A stretch of DNA of 64,000 bases, from contig OY848924.1 in assembly GCA_963693285.1 (NCBI GenBank), positions 6,593,842 to 6,657,841 on the forward strand, read 5' to 3'. Numbering within the stretch: the first letter of the stretch is position 1; the number at the start of each line of letters is the position of its first letter. This DNA is from Xestospongia muta (Eukaryota > Porifera > Demospongiae > Haplosclerida > Petrosiidae). A model generated the notes under the pieces. It did no database searches, was not told the DNA's origin, and was given only the letters and a program-made list of their open reading frames with translations. This document shows positions 24,573 to 36,803 of the stretch, piece after piece. A program made the position numbers and the translations under genes.

Positions 24573-25036
24573 ATGATGCCTGCAATTCTGACCAACCACC
24601 TGCTCATGCCACCCAGGCTACACTCAATTCACCACCATCTGACATACATGTTCTTGACATTACAGATGAACCTTCCGCTACTCAATTAAAGTCTTCATCT
24701 CAACTATCTATGGATATACAATTGATTGACACTCCCAACCAATCATCTGCCAGTCCAATAACATGTACATCTCAACCACCTATAAAGATTGACACTCCCA
24801 ACCAATCATCTGCCAGTCCAATAACATGTATATCTCAACCATCTATGGACATACAATTGATTGACACTCCCAACCAATCATCTGCCAGTCCAATAACATG
24901 TTCACCTCAACAACATACCATAGTTGATCAACTCTCTGTCACTTTGCCTCAAAAAAGAAGAAAATACAATACCAGGTCCAGTGGCCCAGCACCTTCACTA
25001 TCAAAGCAAATATGCAAAGGAAAAAGCTTATATTGA
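24557..25036 (+). pseudogene. Out-of-phase Ser/Pro/Thr-rich tail of the ATPase gene
   Basis: A 159-codon open frame overlaps the end of the ATPase gene in another phase. It holds three copies of an IDTPNQSSASPITC repeat and ends with a basic KRRKYNTR stretch that could be a nuclear signal. The same Ser/Thr-rich style precedes it in the annotated last exon (SSSSTTVEASS). A one-base frameshift near 24550 would explain both, so the ancestral protein was probably about 150 residues longer. Confidence 0.5.
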
Positions 25037-25204
25037 CATTTATTTCAAATATGTAGTCTAGCAAAGAGTTCATTTAATCATTATCACGTTCAATTTAGTT
25101 TATCAAGTGTTCATGATATAAACCTTACTAAGTTAATAAAATAACCAGTCCTACTTGCAATACAAACAAAATAATAATAAAATAACCATCAAACTAAAGT
25201 AATT

Positions 25205-25590
25205 AAAGTACCAGTATTACCTATACTATCAGTATAACCTATATTATCAGCATTACCAACAATACCAATAATACCAATAAATTTAATACCTACAATACCA
25301 GTATTACATACACTACCAGTAATACCAACAATACCGTCTTACTACAATACCATTATTACCTACAATACCACTATTACCTACATTACCAGTATTACCAACA
25401 ATACCAGTATTACCTACAATACCTGTCTTACCAACAATACCAGTATTACCTATAATACCTACAATACCAGTATTACCAACAATACCAGTATTACCTCAAA
25501 TACCTGTATTACCACAAATACCAGTATTACCAACATTACCAGAATTACCTATGATACCTGTATTACCAACAATACCTGTATTACCTACAA
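25205..25590 (-). repeat. Minisatellite, 9-bp period, inverted orientation
   Basis: Units such as attaccaac and aataccagt are the inverse complement of the GGTAATACT/GGTATTGTT units at 15172-17276. This array is shorter and more degenerate. The pair encloses the OTU/DDE and ATPase genes. Confidence 0.85.
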
Positions 25591-25616
25591 ATGTTTAATA
25601 ATAATGTATTAATAGT

Positions 25617-25688
25617 GTAGTATATGTAACAGGTAATATCATACAATGATCTATTATTATATTTTGTTTATCTGTTACAGATACTATA
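25617..25688. mobile_element. Small MITE, AGTATMTGTAACAG ends, copy 2
   Basis: Same ends and interior as the copy at 11618-11696. It abuts the short-repeat array that follows, and the same composite recurs at 29127. Confidence 0.65.
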
Positions 25689-25714
25689 TAACCGATCTTA
25701 TCTTTTATAAGATC

Positions 25715-26158
25715 AGTTATATATCGTGAACTCTCGGTAAAAACATGAGTCGAGAAGTAGAATAATCGCGAATTCACAGTAAAATCATGAATTGTGAAAT
25801 ATGATAATCGTGAATTTCCGGGTAAAGTCGTGAGTTTTGAGTGTGCAATAATCGCGAATTACTGGTAAATCGTGAATTTTGAGTGTGCAATAATTGTGAA
25901 TTACTGGTAAATCGTGAATTTTGAGTGTTCAATAATCGTGAATTCAATGCCTATTTTTGTCATAGTTCGTATTCCATAGAAGTAGAATAATCGCGAATTC
26001 ACAGTAAAATCGTGAATTGTAAAATATGATAATTGTGAATTTCCCGGTAAAGTCATGAGTATGAGTGTGCAATAATCGTGAATTACTGGTAAATCGTGAA
26101 TTTTGAGCGTTCAATAATCGTGAATTCGATGCCTATTTTTGTCGTAGTTTGTATTCCA
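25715..26158. repeat. Array of AATCGTGAATT-type motifs ending in a MITE terminus
   Basis: Repeated aataatcgtgaatt, actggtaaatcgtgaatt and ttgagtgtgc motifs occur in two successive blocks. Each block ends with gtcrtagttygtattccata, the right terminus of the MITE at 20323-20696; no left terminus is present. It cuts into the upstream module of the Rho-like gene at 26286. Confidence 0.7.
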
Positions 26159-26285
26159 TATAAAACTGACCACACACAAACACTTCATTTTGGTCTTCTT
26201 AAGTACTTAATCTGGCACACTTACCATTTCTTTAGTTCAGTCATTAAGCCCTTTTTAGTGAGTTTTGACTTGTGGATTTCATATA
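26159..26285 (+). promoter_or_regulatory. Truncated upstream module of the stand-alone Rho-like gene
   Basis: It starts at taaaactgaccacacac and keeps ggtcttcttaa, cttaccatttctttagttcag and the segment just before the start codon. The distal half is missing because the repeat array lies in its place, so expression may differ from that of the other copies. Confidence 0.5.
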
Positions 26286-27730
26286 ATGGAGAGCCCACGC
26301 GCTCAAAGGGTTAAACTTGTTGCTGTCGGTGATAAGTAAGTTTTATAAATATATACATATAAAATGTTTCTACAAATATGTACTATAACAGGACTGGTAA
26401 AACAAGCCAGTCTGGCAGGAAGTCCATACTATCTTGTGTATTATGATACTGATCCTAATTAACTATACACAATAAAGTACAGACGTCTTATGGACAAATA
26501 GTCACTGTGTAAAACAAAGATAATAAGTTCCTTTTTTGTAGAGCTGCAGATAAAACTGAGTTGTTGATCATTTATTCAACAAACGCATTTCCGGGAGAGC
26601 ATATACCAACTGTGTAAGTCATCATGTCACACACACGCACATACATTCAATATGTTATCAACATATATTGAAATCACTAAATCATATGCTACAAATGATG
26701 ATAATTTGTAGGTTTGATAACTATAATGCAAATGTAATGGTTGATGGTAAACCTATCAGTTTGGGACTATGGGACACAGCAGGTATTATAGCTACATGAT
26801 TTTGCTAACTAATTAGATGTCTGATATGTTTATATAGGTGGTGAGGATTATGATACAATAAGACCTTTATCTTATCCTCAAACAGTGAGTAGCATAATTA
26901 TCATATTTTATTCTAATATAAAAAGGCTTATATGTTGTATTAATATTCCATGAATTTTATTAAGTATTATAAATAATTATAATTCAAAAGCTATTTAGCA
27001 ACAAATATCACTATATTTACAATGTCAATTAGAATTGGAATTTTATTTTCTCAGGATGTGTTCTTGTTAGTATTTTCAATTGTTTCACCTGCATCATTTC
27101 AAAATATTAGGACAAAGGTACTTAAAACACAGTTATAAGTTGTATTAATAGTTTTATATATGCTAGTGGTATCCAGAAGTTTCTCACCATTGTCCAAACA
27201 CTCCAATCATTCTGGTTGGTACTAAACTTGATTTACGTGATGATGAGGACACAATTGAGAATCTTACAGAGAGAGGACTAAGTCCAGTGACATATGAAGA
27301 GGTATATATTATCTTTACATGTTAATTACTGAATTCAATGATGATATGCAAGTTGTGTATTCATATTAATTCCTGTAGGTCATATTATTTACATGCTATT
27401 AACCACTTCTTATTGGCTATATGATTATATAATATAATTTAAAATGTAGTATTATTATGGAATTTAGTGTTAAGTTTGAATATGGTTAGTTTAGTCAAAT
27501 CTTGCTTTGGTTGGAAGCAATCAAGAATCATGATTAAAGACCCACAGTTTATCTTACAGGCAACTGCACATATACTTTACATATATGTATATATGTGCTG
27601 TACTTTTCTATAGGGTCTTCAGATGAAGCAGGATATTGGTGCAATAAAGTATTTAGAGTGTTCAGCTCTTACTCATGAAGGACTTAAAACTATTTTTGAT
27701 GAAGCAATTTGCGCAGTCCTTCAACGATGA
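26286..27730 (+). CDS. Stand-alone Rho-like protein with altered P-loop
   Basis: Seven exons join in frame to 184 residues, normal for a Rho protein: 26286-26335, 26542-26613, 26712-26782, 26838-26884, 27055-27117, 27167-27301 and 27614-27730. The first residues (MESPRAQR) differ from the MQxIK start of all other copies. Switch I (HIPTV), [17 protein letters not shown] and ECSALT are well kept. The P-loop reads GDKAADKTE: the glycine before the essential lysine is aspartate and the residue after threonine is glutamate. Nucleotide binding is therefore doubtful. No CAAX box is present; the protein ends CAVLQR, with a stop where the fusion genes splice to a Rab-like half. Its frame and splice sites are intact, unlike the sister copy at 13025. 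Confidence 0.72.
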
Positions 27731-28525
27731 AAAAAAAGTAACTCAAACAGGTTAAAATATATTATGTACATACATAATGTATTTTAACTCATTTAAGGTA
27801 ATTCTTTTATCATTAGGATAAAAGGGACAATAAAACTGTTTTTGAAATATATAATCTGATGTCTATGTATTGTTTAAATTTTTGAACAAGATTTTTTATT
27901 ATTAAAAAAACTAATTATTATGTTTATAATTTATGTTACATGTGAATATTTTATGATTATTCTGGTAAATCTATTGTGTAACTATCACAACTTAAACTGT
28001 CAGTTAAACTAGTTCTTCAAGCTTATTACATCAGTTACTAATATCAAGTAAGTATATAGAAATATAAACAGATATAGAGACAGCATTGATTTGAAATGAC
28101 TTCATTTGTGATTGTATGACACCTAACTTTTAATCAGATAGTAATTTGAAGAGGGGAATTCTTATAACTTGGATACTGTTGATTGGCATTTATTAATTGA
28201 ACTGCCAGGTTACTATTTTAAAACTGTGTCTATATATAGTAACATAGTCTTTACACCTTATAAGGCATTGTATGTAGTGAATAATCCCATATATGCAACC
28301 ATCCATTATTATAATATGTGGTCACTAAAGTCAGTAGTGGTAAAGGAGGTAATTGGCCTACCAATAGTAAACATAAATAACTCATTACACACTGCAACTA
28401 ATAATTGCCTAAATAGAGTTTAAGAGAGGTATGTTAAGACACTATTTGTGTAATTATGTACATAATTTATTGATGTACATCAATTGAGATAAGTAAATTA
28501 TAAATCTAAATTCTAATAAACTATG
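27731..28525. other. 3-prime flank of the stand-alone Rho-like gene
   Basis: It contains a relic of the post-Rho exon (attaggataaaagggac at about 27817) and the 3-prime flank unit at 27985-28225 that also occurs at 11940 and 12526. The 84-codon frame at 28169 is not supported as a gene. Confidence 0.5.
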
Positions 28526-28529
28526 GTAG

Positions 28530-28993
28530 TGAATAAGAGATTGGAGATCTACTTGGAGTTGACCCTGATATTATTAAGGGATTATGTGATTCTAATTTTT
28601 CTAACCAAGTTAAAATGTCCAAATGTTACAGAGCTGGTTGGATAATGAACCCACTCCTGGTACATGGAACAACATCATCAGTGTTATAGAGGGTCCTCTA
28701 CAAAAGAAGTCATTAGCTGATGACATTCGTCAATTACTACTAGGTATATAGCTACCTATACTTTTATTATAATACATGGACTAATATAAGTGTCAGCTAA
28801 TTCATTGGATTAGGACATGAAGTACAGCTAACTCTTATTTGGGATCTAGTTTGTATAAATGTTTCTTACTTTGATGTTATTAATGATCAAACCTAATTAA
28901 TGACATACATGTATTATACTTTATATGTTTAACATAACACTTACTATCTCTTTAAATAGCACCTACTACTACTGACAGTACTACTCAGTAAAT
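28530..28993 (+). pseudogene. Death-domain relic with final exon
   Basis: The exon at 28530-28742 reads IGDLLGVDP and then FSNQVKMSK. A missing base at about 28621 shifts the frame, so that the AGWxxNEP and [16 protein letters not shown] parts fall in other frames. A short final exon at 28961-28993 (PTTTDSTTQ, stop) follows, similar in place to the final exon of gene 5. The rest of the gene is absent. Confidence 0.65.
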
Positions 28994-29126
28994 ACCACTA
29001 CATATGAGGTATGATACTACAGTACTAGCACTATATTGTCTGTAGATAAAACATATATACATACTATCCTATCCTTTAATAATAATGTATTAATTAGTAT
29101 AAATTATTAATTAAATATATTAATAG

Positions 29127-29200
29127 TGTAGTATATGTAACAGGTAATATCATACAATGATGTATTATTATATTCTGTTTATCTGTTACAGATACTATAT
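29127..29200. mobile_element. Small MITE, AGTATMTGTAACAG ends, copy 3
   Basis: It is nearly identical to the copy at 25617-25688, including the adjoining tataaccgatcttatctttt sequence, so MITE and array were duplicated together. Confidence 0.65.
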
Positions 29201-29231
29201 AACCGATCTTATCTTTTATAAGATCAGTTAT

Positions 29232-29757
29232 ATATCATGAACTCTCGGTAAAAACATGAGTCGAGAAGTGGAATAATCGCGAATTCACAGTAAAATCGTG
29301 AATTGTGAAATATGATAATCGTGAATTTCCGGGTAAAGTCATGAGTTTTGAGTGTGCAATAATCGTGAATTACTGGTAAATCGTGAATTTTGAGTGTGCA
29401 ATAATCATGAATTACTGGTAAATCATGAATTTTGAGTGTGCAATAATCATGAATTACTGGTAAATCGTGAATTTTGAGTGTTCAATAATCGTGAATTCGA
29501 TGCCAATTTTGTCGTAATTTGTATTCCATAAAAGTGGAATAATCGCGAATTCACAGTAAAATCGTGAATTGTGAAATATGATAATCGTGAATTTCCGGGT
29601 AAAGTCATGAGTTTTGAGTGTGCAATAATCGTGAATTACTGGTAAATCATGAATTTTGAGCGTTCAATAATCGTGAATTACTGGTAAATCGTGAATTTTG
29701 AGCGTTCAATAATCGTGAATTCGATGCCTATTTTTGTCGTAGTTTGTATTACATAGT
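29232..29757. repeat. Array of AATCGTGAATT-type motifs, second copy
   Basis: It has the same structure as 25715-26158, with one or two more motif repeats. Both blocks end with the gtcgtarttttgtatt-type MITE terminus. Confidence 0.7.
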
Positions 29758-29811
29758 ATATGGATGATAGTATTTTCACCTTATAAGATTGTGTATGCAA
29801 TGAATAATCTC

Positions 29812-30024
29812 ACACATCCAATCATTGATTGTTATAACATGTCATCACTGTGAATTTCATCATAAATATGTGTTAATTACGTGCATCAAAAGTATATAGT
29901 AAAACTGATCACACACAAACACATCATTTTGGTCTTCTTAATTACTTAATCTGCCACACTTACCATTTCTTTAGTTCAGTCATTAAGCCCTTTTTAGTGA
30001 GTTTTGACTTGTGGATTTCATACA
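29812..30024 (+). promoter_or_regulatory. Upstream module of gene 4
   Basis: A full-length module: acatccaatcattgattg, tgtcatcactgtgaattt, tacgtgcatcaaaagtata, actgatcacacacaaacaca, cttaccatttctttagttcag. It ends directly at the ATG. Confidence 0.55.
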
Positions 30025-33000
30025 ATGCAGGCTATTAAACTTGTTGCTGTTGGTGATGGGTAAGTTTTATAAATATATGATTATAAGATGTTTCTATAGA
30101 TATGTACTATAAGAGGACTGATAAAACAACCCAGTCTGGCAGGAAGTCCATACTATGTTGTGTATTATGATACTGATCCTAATTAACTATATACAATAAA
30201 GTACAGACTTCTACTAGGCAAATAGTTACTGTGTAAAACAAAGATAATAAGTTCCTTTTTTGTAGTGCTGCAGATAAAACTGAGTTGTTGATCAGTTATA
30301 CAACAAACGCATTTCCAGGAGAGTGTATACCAACTGTGTAAGTCATCCTGTCACACACACACACACAAATACATTCAATATTGTCATTAACATATATTGA
30401 AATCACTAAATAATATGCTACAAATGATGATAATTTGTAGGTTTGATAACTATAGTGCAAATGTAATGGTTGATGGTAAACCTATTAAATTAGGACTATG
30501 GGACATAGCAGGTATTATAGCTACATGATTTTGTTGACTAATTGGATGTCTGATATGTTTATATAGATGGTGAGGATTTTGATAGACCGTTATCTTATGC
30601 TCAAACAGTGAGTAGCATAATTATCATATTTTATTCTAATATAAAACGTTTTATATGTTGTATTAATATTCCATGATTTTTATTAAGTATTATAAATAAT
30701 TATAATTGAAAAGCTATTAAGCAACAAATATTACTATATTTACAATGTCAATTAGAATTGGAATTTTATTTTCTTAGGATGTGTTCTTGTTACTATTTTC
30801 AATTGTTTCACCTGCATCATTTGAAAATATTAGAACAAAGGTACTTAAAACATAGTTATAAGTTGTATTAATAGTTTTATATATGCTAGTGGTATCCAGA
30901 AGTTTCTCACCATTGTCCAAACACTCCAATCATTCTGGTTGGTACTAAACTTGATTTACATGATGATAAGGATACAATTGAGAAACTTAGAGAGAGAGGA
31001 CTAAAGCCAGTGTTATATGAAGAGGTAAATGTTCCCTTTACATGTTAATTACTGAATTCAATGATGATATACAAGTTATGTATTCATATTAATTCCTGTA
31101 GGTCATATTATTTACATGCTATTAACCACTTCTTATTGTTTATATGATTGTATAATATAATATAATATAAAATGTAGTATTATTATGGAATTTAGTGTTA
31201 AGTTTGAATATGGTTAGTTTAGTCAAATCTTGCTTTGGTTGGAAGCAATCAAGAATCATGATTAAAGACCCACAGTTTATCTTACAGGCAACTGTACATA
31301 TACTTTGCATACATGTATATATGTGCTGTACTTTTCTATAGGGTCTTCAGATGAAGCAGGAAATTGGTGCAATAAAGTATTTAGAGTGTTCAGCTCTTAC
31401 TCATAAAGGACTTAAAACTGTTTTTGATGAAGCAATTCACGCAGTCCTTCAACCAATCAAAATAAAAGTAAGTCAAATGAGTTAAAATATATCATGTACA
31501 TATATAATATATTTTAACTCATTTGAGGTACTTCTTTTATCATTAGGATAAAAAGGGACGTAAAGCTGTTTTTGACAAAGCAACTCTCTTGGATCATAGA
31601 CATTATCATGTACATATAGAATGTATTTTAACTCATTTGAGGTACTTCTTTTATCATTAGGATCCTGTATTGACTCAAACCAGTATGCAATTCCTAGTGA
31701 TTGGTGATAGTGGTAGTGGTAAAAAAAGCATTTTACAAACCTTCAATGATGGATCACCTACAGGTATATGAGTTATCATTATTGTATTATGTATCTTGTT
31801 TGATAGATCCAAAGATTAGCTTCATTGTCAAGAATGTAAATTTGAATGAAGAAAATCGAGACATTACACTACACATACATGCCACTACCACCACATCCTA
31901 TTATAAAGATGCCATGGTACAGAATACCCCAGATTATTTACAAAAACATTTACTTTCCTATATAGGGTATTTTATTGGTATATGATATTACCAGTCAAGA
32001 GTCATTTGATAACATAACAAAATGGCTACAGGATATCACAGCAGTAAGTACCTACTCAGCAAAATAATTTAAATATTCTCAATCATAAAATTTTAGCATG
32101 CCTCACCAGATGTACAATGTCTCTTGGTTGGTAACAAGTTAGATATGGAGTCTGATAGACAAGTTTCTAAAGAGAGAGGAGAGCAATTGGCAAAGAAACT
32201 AAAGATGCTATTTTTTGAGATATCATCAAAAGACAATGCTAGTATTGAGAAGGTTTTCCAAGTATTGGCAAAACAAGTTTTAAAGGTATACAATAGTGGT
32301 TGTATGAGAATATATTTCTAATGATGTATGATATTATGTCTATGATTTTCTACAGGAAAAAGAGCAATCGTTTCTTCGAAATATTAGCAAACTTTTTCAA
32401 GGAAAGGTAAAATTTTTTATTAGTTTGATTACAATGATGATAACTTTATTGCTTATAGAAGAAATCATTTGCTATTGATCTACAAAAACCAACAAGTGCA
32501 GCTCTTAAATTTAAAGAGGTATATTGTAATGAGCTTTAGACTCTTTAGCTTTTTGTTCTCTTTAAAGATATCCCCTTCAAGAGCCAATAATCAATTTACT
32601 GAAATTGGTAAGTCTTATATAATTATAGCTGTGAGAAATAAGTATGTAATTATGATGCTGACAAAAGCTAATTATAATGTTATTGCAATCTTTATGTAGA
32701 TCAAAGAAATCTTGACAATCCTATCTCTGAGTTAGATGAAAAGAAACCAGATATAGAGGTGCTGTCTGAAGGAGAGGCATCACTGACATCACAACTTGAA
32801 AAGTTACAAGGTATACATATTAACACGTCTAATAATTGTTTGTATTTTTGGTTCTACTAACTTTCAAACAATTTGATATGTTTTGTTTCCATGTTTTTAT
32901 ATATTTATTTTTGACAGAAGTTGCAAAGGAGACTGTGAGTGCACAGACAGAGTTAATGGAGCTATCAGTAAATAAACGAGATGTTTCTGTTCAATTTAAT

Positions 33001-35091
33001 TATCTCATTCCATCAAATGGTATATCAACAAATACATAATAGATTATCTTTTAATGTCTGCATTTAGATACTCTTAAAGATGTGAGCATTGGAAACGATA
33101 AATTGTTCCTAATTCAAGGAGACTCCCCTCAATTCTTCAACTGGGAACAATACGGATTGAGAATTGCTGTTCCTCAAGGCACTTTATCTCCAACTGATAC
33201 ATGTGAAGTATCAGTAGCAGCACTGGTAGGTGGACAGTTTCAATTACCTGAAGAAACTGAGTTGATCAGTGCTGTATATAATATAACTGTCTCTAAGCCA
33301 CTACTCACACCAGTCAAATTAGAGATACAGCACTGTGCACATCTACTCACTAGAGATCATACGAGATATTTGAGTTTTGCTACAGCTTCTATTCAACAAT
33401 CTACTACTCTTCCTTACAAATTTCAACTACAAGGAGGAGGACAGTTCTATCCTGGTGATCAATATGGTAGTATTAATCTTACTCATTTTTGCTTAAAAGC
33501 TATTGTTAAATCTCGTACTGATCCATTTTGGAGCGACAATGTTTTAGCACAGGAGATGCATCCATTTGTTCAATCCATTGATTTTATTGGAGGGTGTGAG
33601 TTAGAAAAAGTAACTAAATGTGAAAGAGTTTTTGTTGATGAGCCCTCTGTTCCAAGGACTTCCTACCTGTTGTCAGAGTCCAGTAATAAAGTTCATGATA
33701 TAACCAGTTTAGAATGCAGACAAGGTAGGCATGTAGAAAACAAGATTTGATATGTAATATCTCTTTATAGATAACTCAACAATTACATTTGAACATGAAG
33801 AGGCTGTGGATGTAGTACATGTTTTGCTTCCTGCATCTGATAATGAAGCTCAAATCAAACAAACAAAAGGTAACCAATTATTTTTTAAATTGTTAAGATA
33901 TTGAAAATGTCTTCCTTTAGATGGTCCTCCTGATAATGACTATTTTGGTCAGGTGGTATATGAAAAACGTAAGGACAATGAATGGCTAACACATTTTATA
34001 GTTGCTAAACATCTCAATGTTTTGGCTGAGGTAAATATATTGCACCATTATAATATTCTCAATATACCATATATATAGTATATAAAGACTTCTCTTCCAC
34101 ATCATACTGAGAAAGATGTCTACTTATCCTTTACATTTCAAGATAGAAATTACTTCATTGTATTAGCTTTTGATGAAAAACAGAAATATTCTTTTAATGG
34201 ATGGAGTATCATTTCTCATCTAAATCCTCCAAGGGTATGTATATATATATATGAAGTGCTATAATTCTAAAAATAATAAAATCTATGAAGATATGTAAGA
34301 GTGAAGTGGACAAGTATGGTGCTGAAAACCCTCCTTCTGTTCCTTCCATACTGATTACAATAACTGCTGATGATAGACCTGATACAGTTAAGCAATTAAA
34401 ATATCGTGTACCATTAAAAGGAGTGATTCCTGATGATATGGAGCTATATTTGATACGATCACTTGGAGATGGTAAGTACCACCTTATACATAATGTATTT
34501 ACTTGTATTGTTCTTTATATATAGTGTCAACTACAAGTGAAAATATTCCTATTCCAAACGATATAGGTATTACATTAATAGATTTGTTATCATTACAATG
34601 CTATCAAACCATCTGACTAGAACATAATTATAAACATTGTATATATAGATGATCTCTTTTTTCTGATATATTATTAATAGCTTAATAGTTTGTCTTTACA
34701 CTCTAGATGGTACTCTGAACTCTGATATAGCTAGACAAGCTTTAGTCCGATGTACTGCTGTCATTGTTGAATCAGGTATTGACCCGTTTGTTCTAGCAAG
34801 GAAACTCTATTCAGAAGAAGTCATGCCTGACGATGTTTATAAAAAAATGAAAGACAGAGAATGTAGGGATACAAAAGAGGAACGTCTTGAAAAGATACTT
34901 GATTGTCTGAAAAATCGTATTGAGCACAATGCTAATATTTTCAAGATTTTTGAGAGTATTTTGAGAAATTTAAGTCAAGATGACTTAGCTAATATCATTG
35001 TAGCAAAATATAAAGGTATATATAATTGTTTATTATAGTAAGTGATGAGTATTCTCTTCTCTGTTTTTTAGAATTATTTTTATTGAAATAG
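30025..35091 (+). CDS. Gene 4: Rho-Rab-like-ZU5-CARD-like fusion protein
   Basis: Twenty-five exons (first 30025-30059, last 35072-35091) join in frame to 1007 residues. The Rho-like part (1-181) has a damaged P-loop, GDGAADKTE, and DIAG at switch II, but an intact TKLD. An extra in-frame 63-nt exon (31547-31609) follows. The Rab-like part has GDSGSGKKS, with lysine in place of the Walker threonine, no switch II DxxG, and an intact NKLD. The linker ends at 32607. The exon 32700-32810 then joins directly to sequence that leads into ZU5 (33068-33724, about 219 residues), so the ROC-COR exon is missing. Exons to 34566 encode a beta-rich region like the part that follows ZU5 in ankyrin/UNC5-type proteins. 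The exon 34707-35015 encodes a CARD-like helical domain. Upstream module and start context match the paralogs. Confidence 0.8.
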
Positions 35092-36359
35092 CTACAGTAG
35101 AAGAAGACTTACAACTAATCTATAAAAAGACACATTTATGGTTAATTTTAACATGTATAATAACCATATTGTTTATTTAGTACAGAGTACTGTCTTACTA
35201 TTACATTATTATTATTATATTTTTAGCATTGTTTTGTCTTTGTTAATGAGATAAGAGGATGAAACATGTTTATTGATCAAGCCAGTAAGGCACAACATAT
35301 AGCTACTTGAACTGAAATGGTCTCCTATCTTGTTGAGACAAACAATCTACACTGTGTATAAAGCCATGTATCAATATTATAAATTCTGTCTATTTTGTGT
35401 TCTGATACCTGTACTTTGCAACAGAGTGCTAATATGTTAATTGTACATGATGACAAATAGTATAGATGATGACTAATACTGTAAAAAACTGTGATGACCT
35501 GAGTTTATAGATAATAAGTAATTTAAACATATACTTCTAAGTTTGCTGTTTAACTTAATACAGCATCTTGGAAAGAGCATTGGAGCTCCAACCCTAACTG
35601 AGCATGTGCAGAGTGCATGAGTTTAGAGATACCCAGTTTATCAGTGACTATGGAAAAACAGGAGCTGAGGGCATTCAGTTAGGTAAGTAAAGTCTCTATT
35701 GTTAAGTTTATGCTTATTATCAGTAGTTTTTGCTTCTGGAGGATCCTGATGAATGTCTACAACAGTGTTTGACACAATAGTTAAGTATAGAATTGACATT
35801 GTTGATGATGAGAGTGGAGGTGCTCTCATTAAGACAGTAGTTAAGTTTCTACTGCTGTTGGAGAGAGCATATAGGAAAAGTGTGTGTAAAACCTAATAAG
35901 GCGTAAGTCTGGCTATATGAGAATAATATAAGTGTGGCCTACAAAGACATAATGTTAACAGAGATTGTGTAGACTGTGTAATTTGGAGTGGAAATGCTGC
36001 ACTTGATCTCACAGAACTGAATGAACATTTGAAAACACACTCTGTGTCTAAAAGAAATCAATTAAATTTTATTACCTGACCTGGCAGTGCAAACCAAACA
36101 CATTCAAAGCAGAATCCTTACAGTGTTTTAATCTCATTTCTATTCATCAAAATGTTGTCTATTTATTTTTGTTTTATAAAACATTTACATAAATTTATTG
36201 TAAAGTTCCTTGAGAAGCTCATCTGTACTAAAAAGTTATTGAATGACACTTTTGGGATGGGACTAGTGTTTCTTATAGGAACATAACTACTGATATACTT
36301 TAACATAACTATAATTAATGAATGACACTACTTTGGTTTAAACTAATATTGTTTTCTGG
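35092..36359. other. 3-prime flank of gene 4
   Basis: No gene is supported. A short readable stretch at 35765-35890 (FDTIVKYRIDIVDDESGG) may be a worn coding relic. The whole stretch recurs at 58905-60085, there lacking about 60 nt near 35105-35165. Confidence 0.45.
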
Positions 36360-36680
36360 AGTATAATGTATAACATCTTCTTTACTTGTACATTAAAGAG
36401 TCCATTGGTCTTCTTCCCAGATGGTAGCAATATGTCTGCCTTCCACTTTACATGGACAATAAAAACCAACCTTTGGTTGCATTTCTTTAACAATTCTTGT
36501 TGTAATGGTTTCATCAATGGCTCTGATTAGCTCTTTCTTTACTTCAACGTGATCTTTAGTGAAATTGTAATGAATCTTAAACACATTTAACCTTCAATGA
36601 AATTGACCTTTCTTAATGTTATGAAATTGGAGTAGATTTTAGAGTCAGACTCATCAGATACAGCCATCCCAAAAGATAAG
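36360..36680 (-). pseudogene. Inverted fragment of the ROC-COR C-terminus
   Basis: On the reverse strand the end of the ROC-COR exon can be read: [32 protein letters not shown], then VGFYCPCK and TLYCTSKE. Small deletions break the frame and there are no flanking exons. It lies in the opposite orientation to the surrounding fusion genes and is copied at 60085-60430. Confidence 0.7.
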
Positions 36681-36803
36681 AAAATAGGAGAATCCTGAAG
36701 GATAGTTTCCTGACATCATGGAAGGAACTCATCAACACAGCTACAGTACTACCAGCAGATGAGATTTTGAAACAACATACATATCTCTGTAGAAGCTGTT
36801 ATT

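Noticed and set aside
28169..28423. 84-codon frame after the stand-alone Rho-like gene.
   Set aside because: It overlaps the 3-prime flank unit, whose other copies at 12.0 and 12.6 kb do not keep the frame open.
32093..32293. Reverse-strand 66-codon frame repeated at 39274, 52380 and 63036.
   Set aside because: It is antisense to the NKLD exon of the Rab-like domain and conserved only because of that exon.
35641..35829. 62-codon reverse frame, copied at 59394-59582.
   Set aside because: The two copies match only because the segment is duplicated. There is no domain, and the opposite strand looks equally coding-like over part of it.
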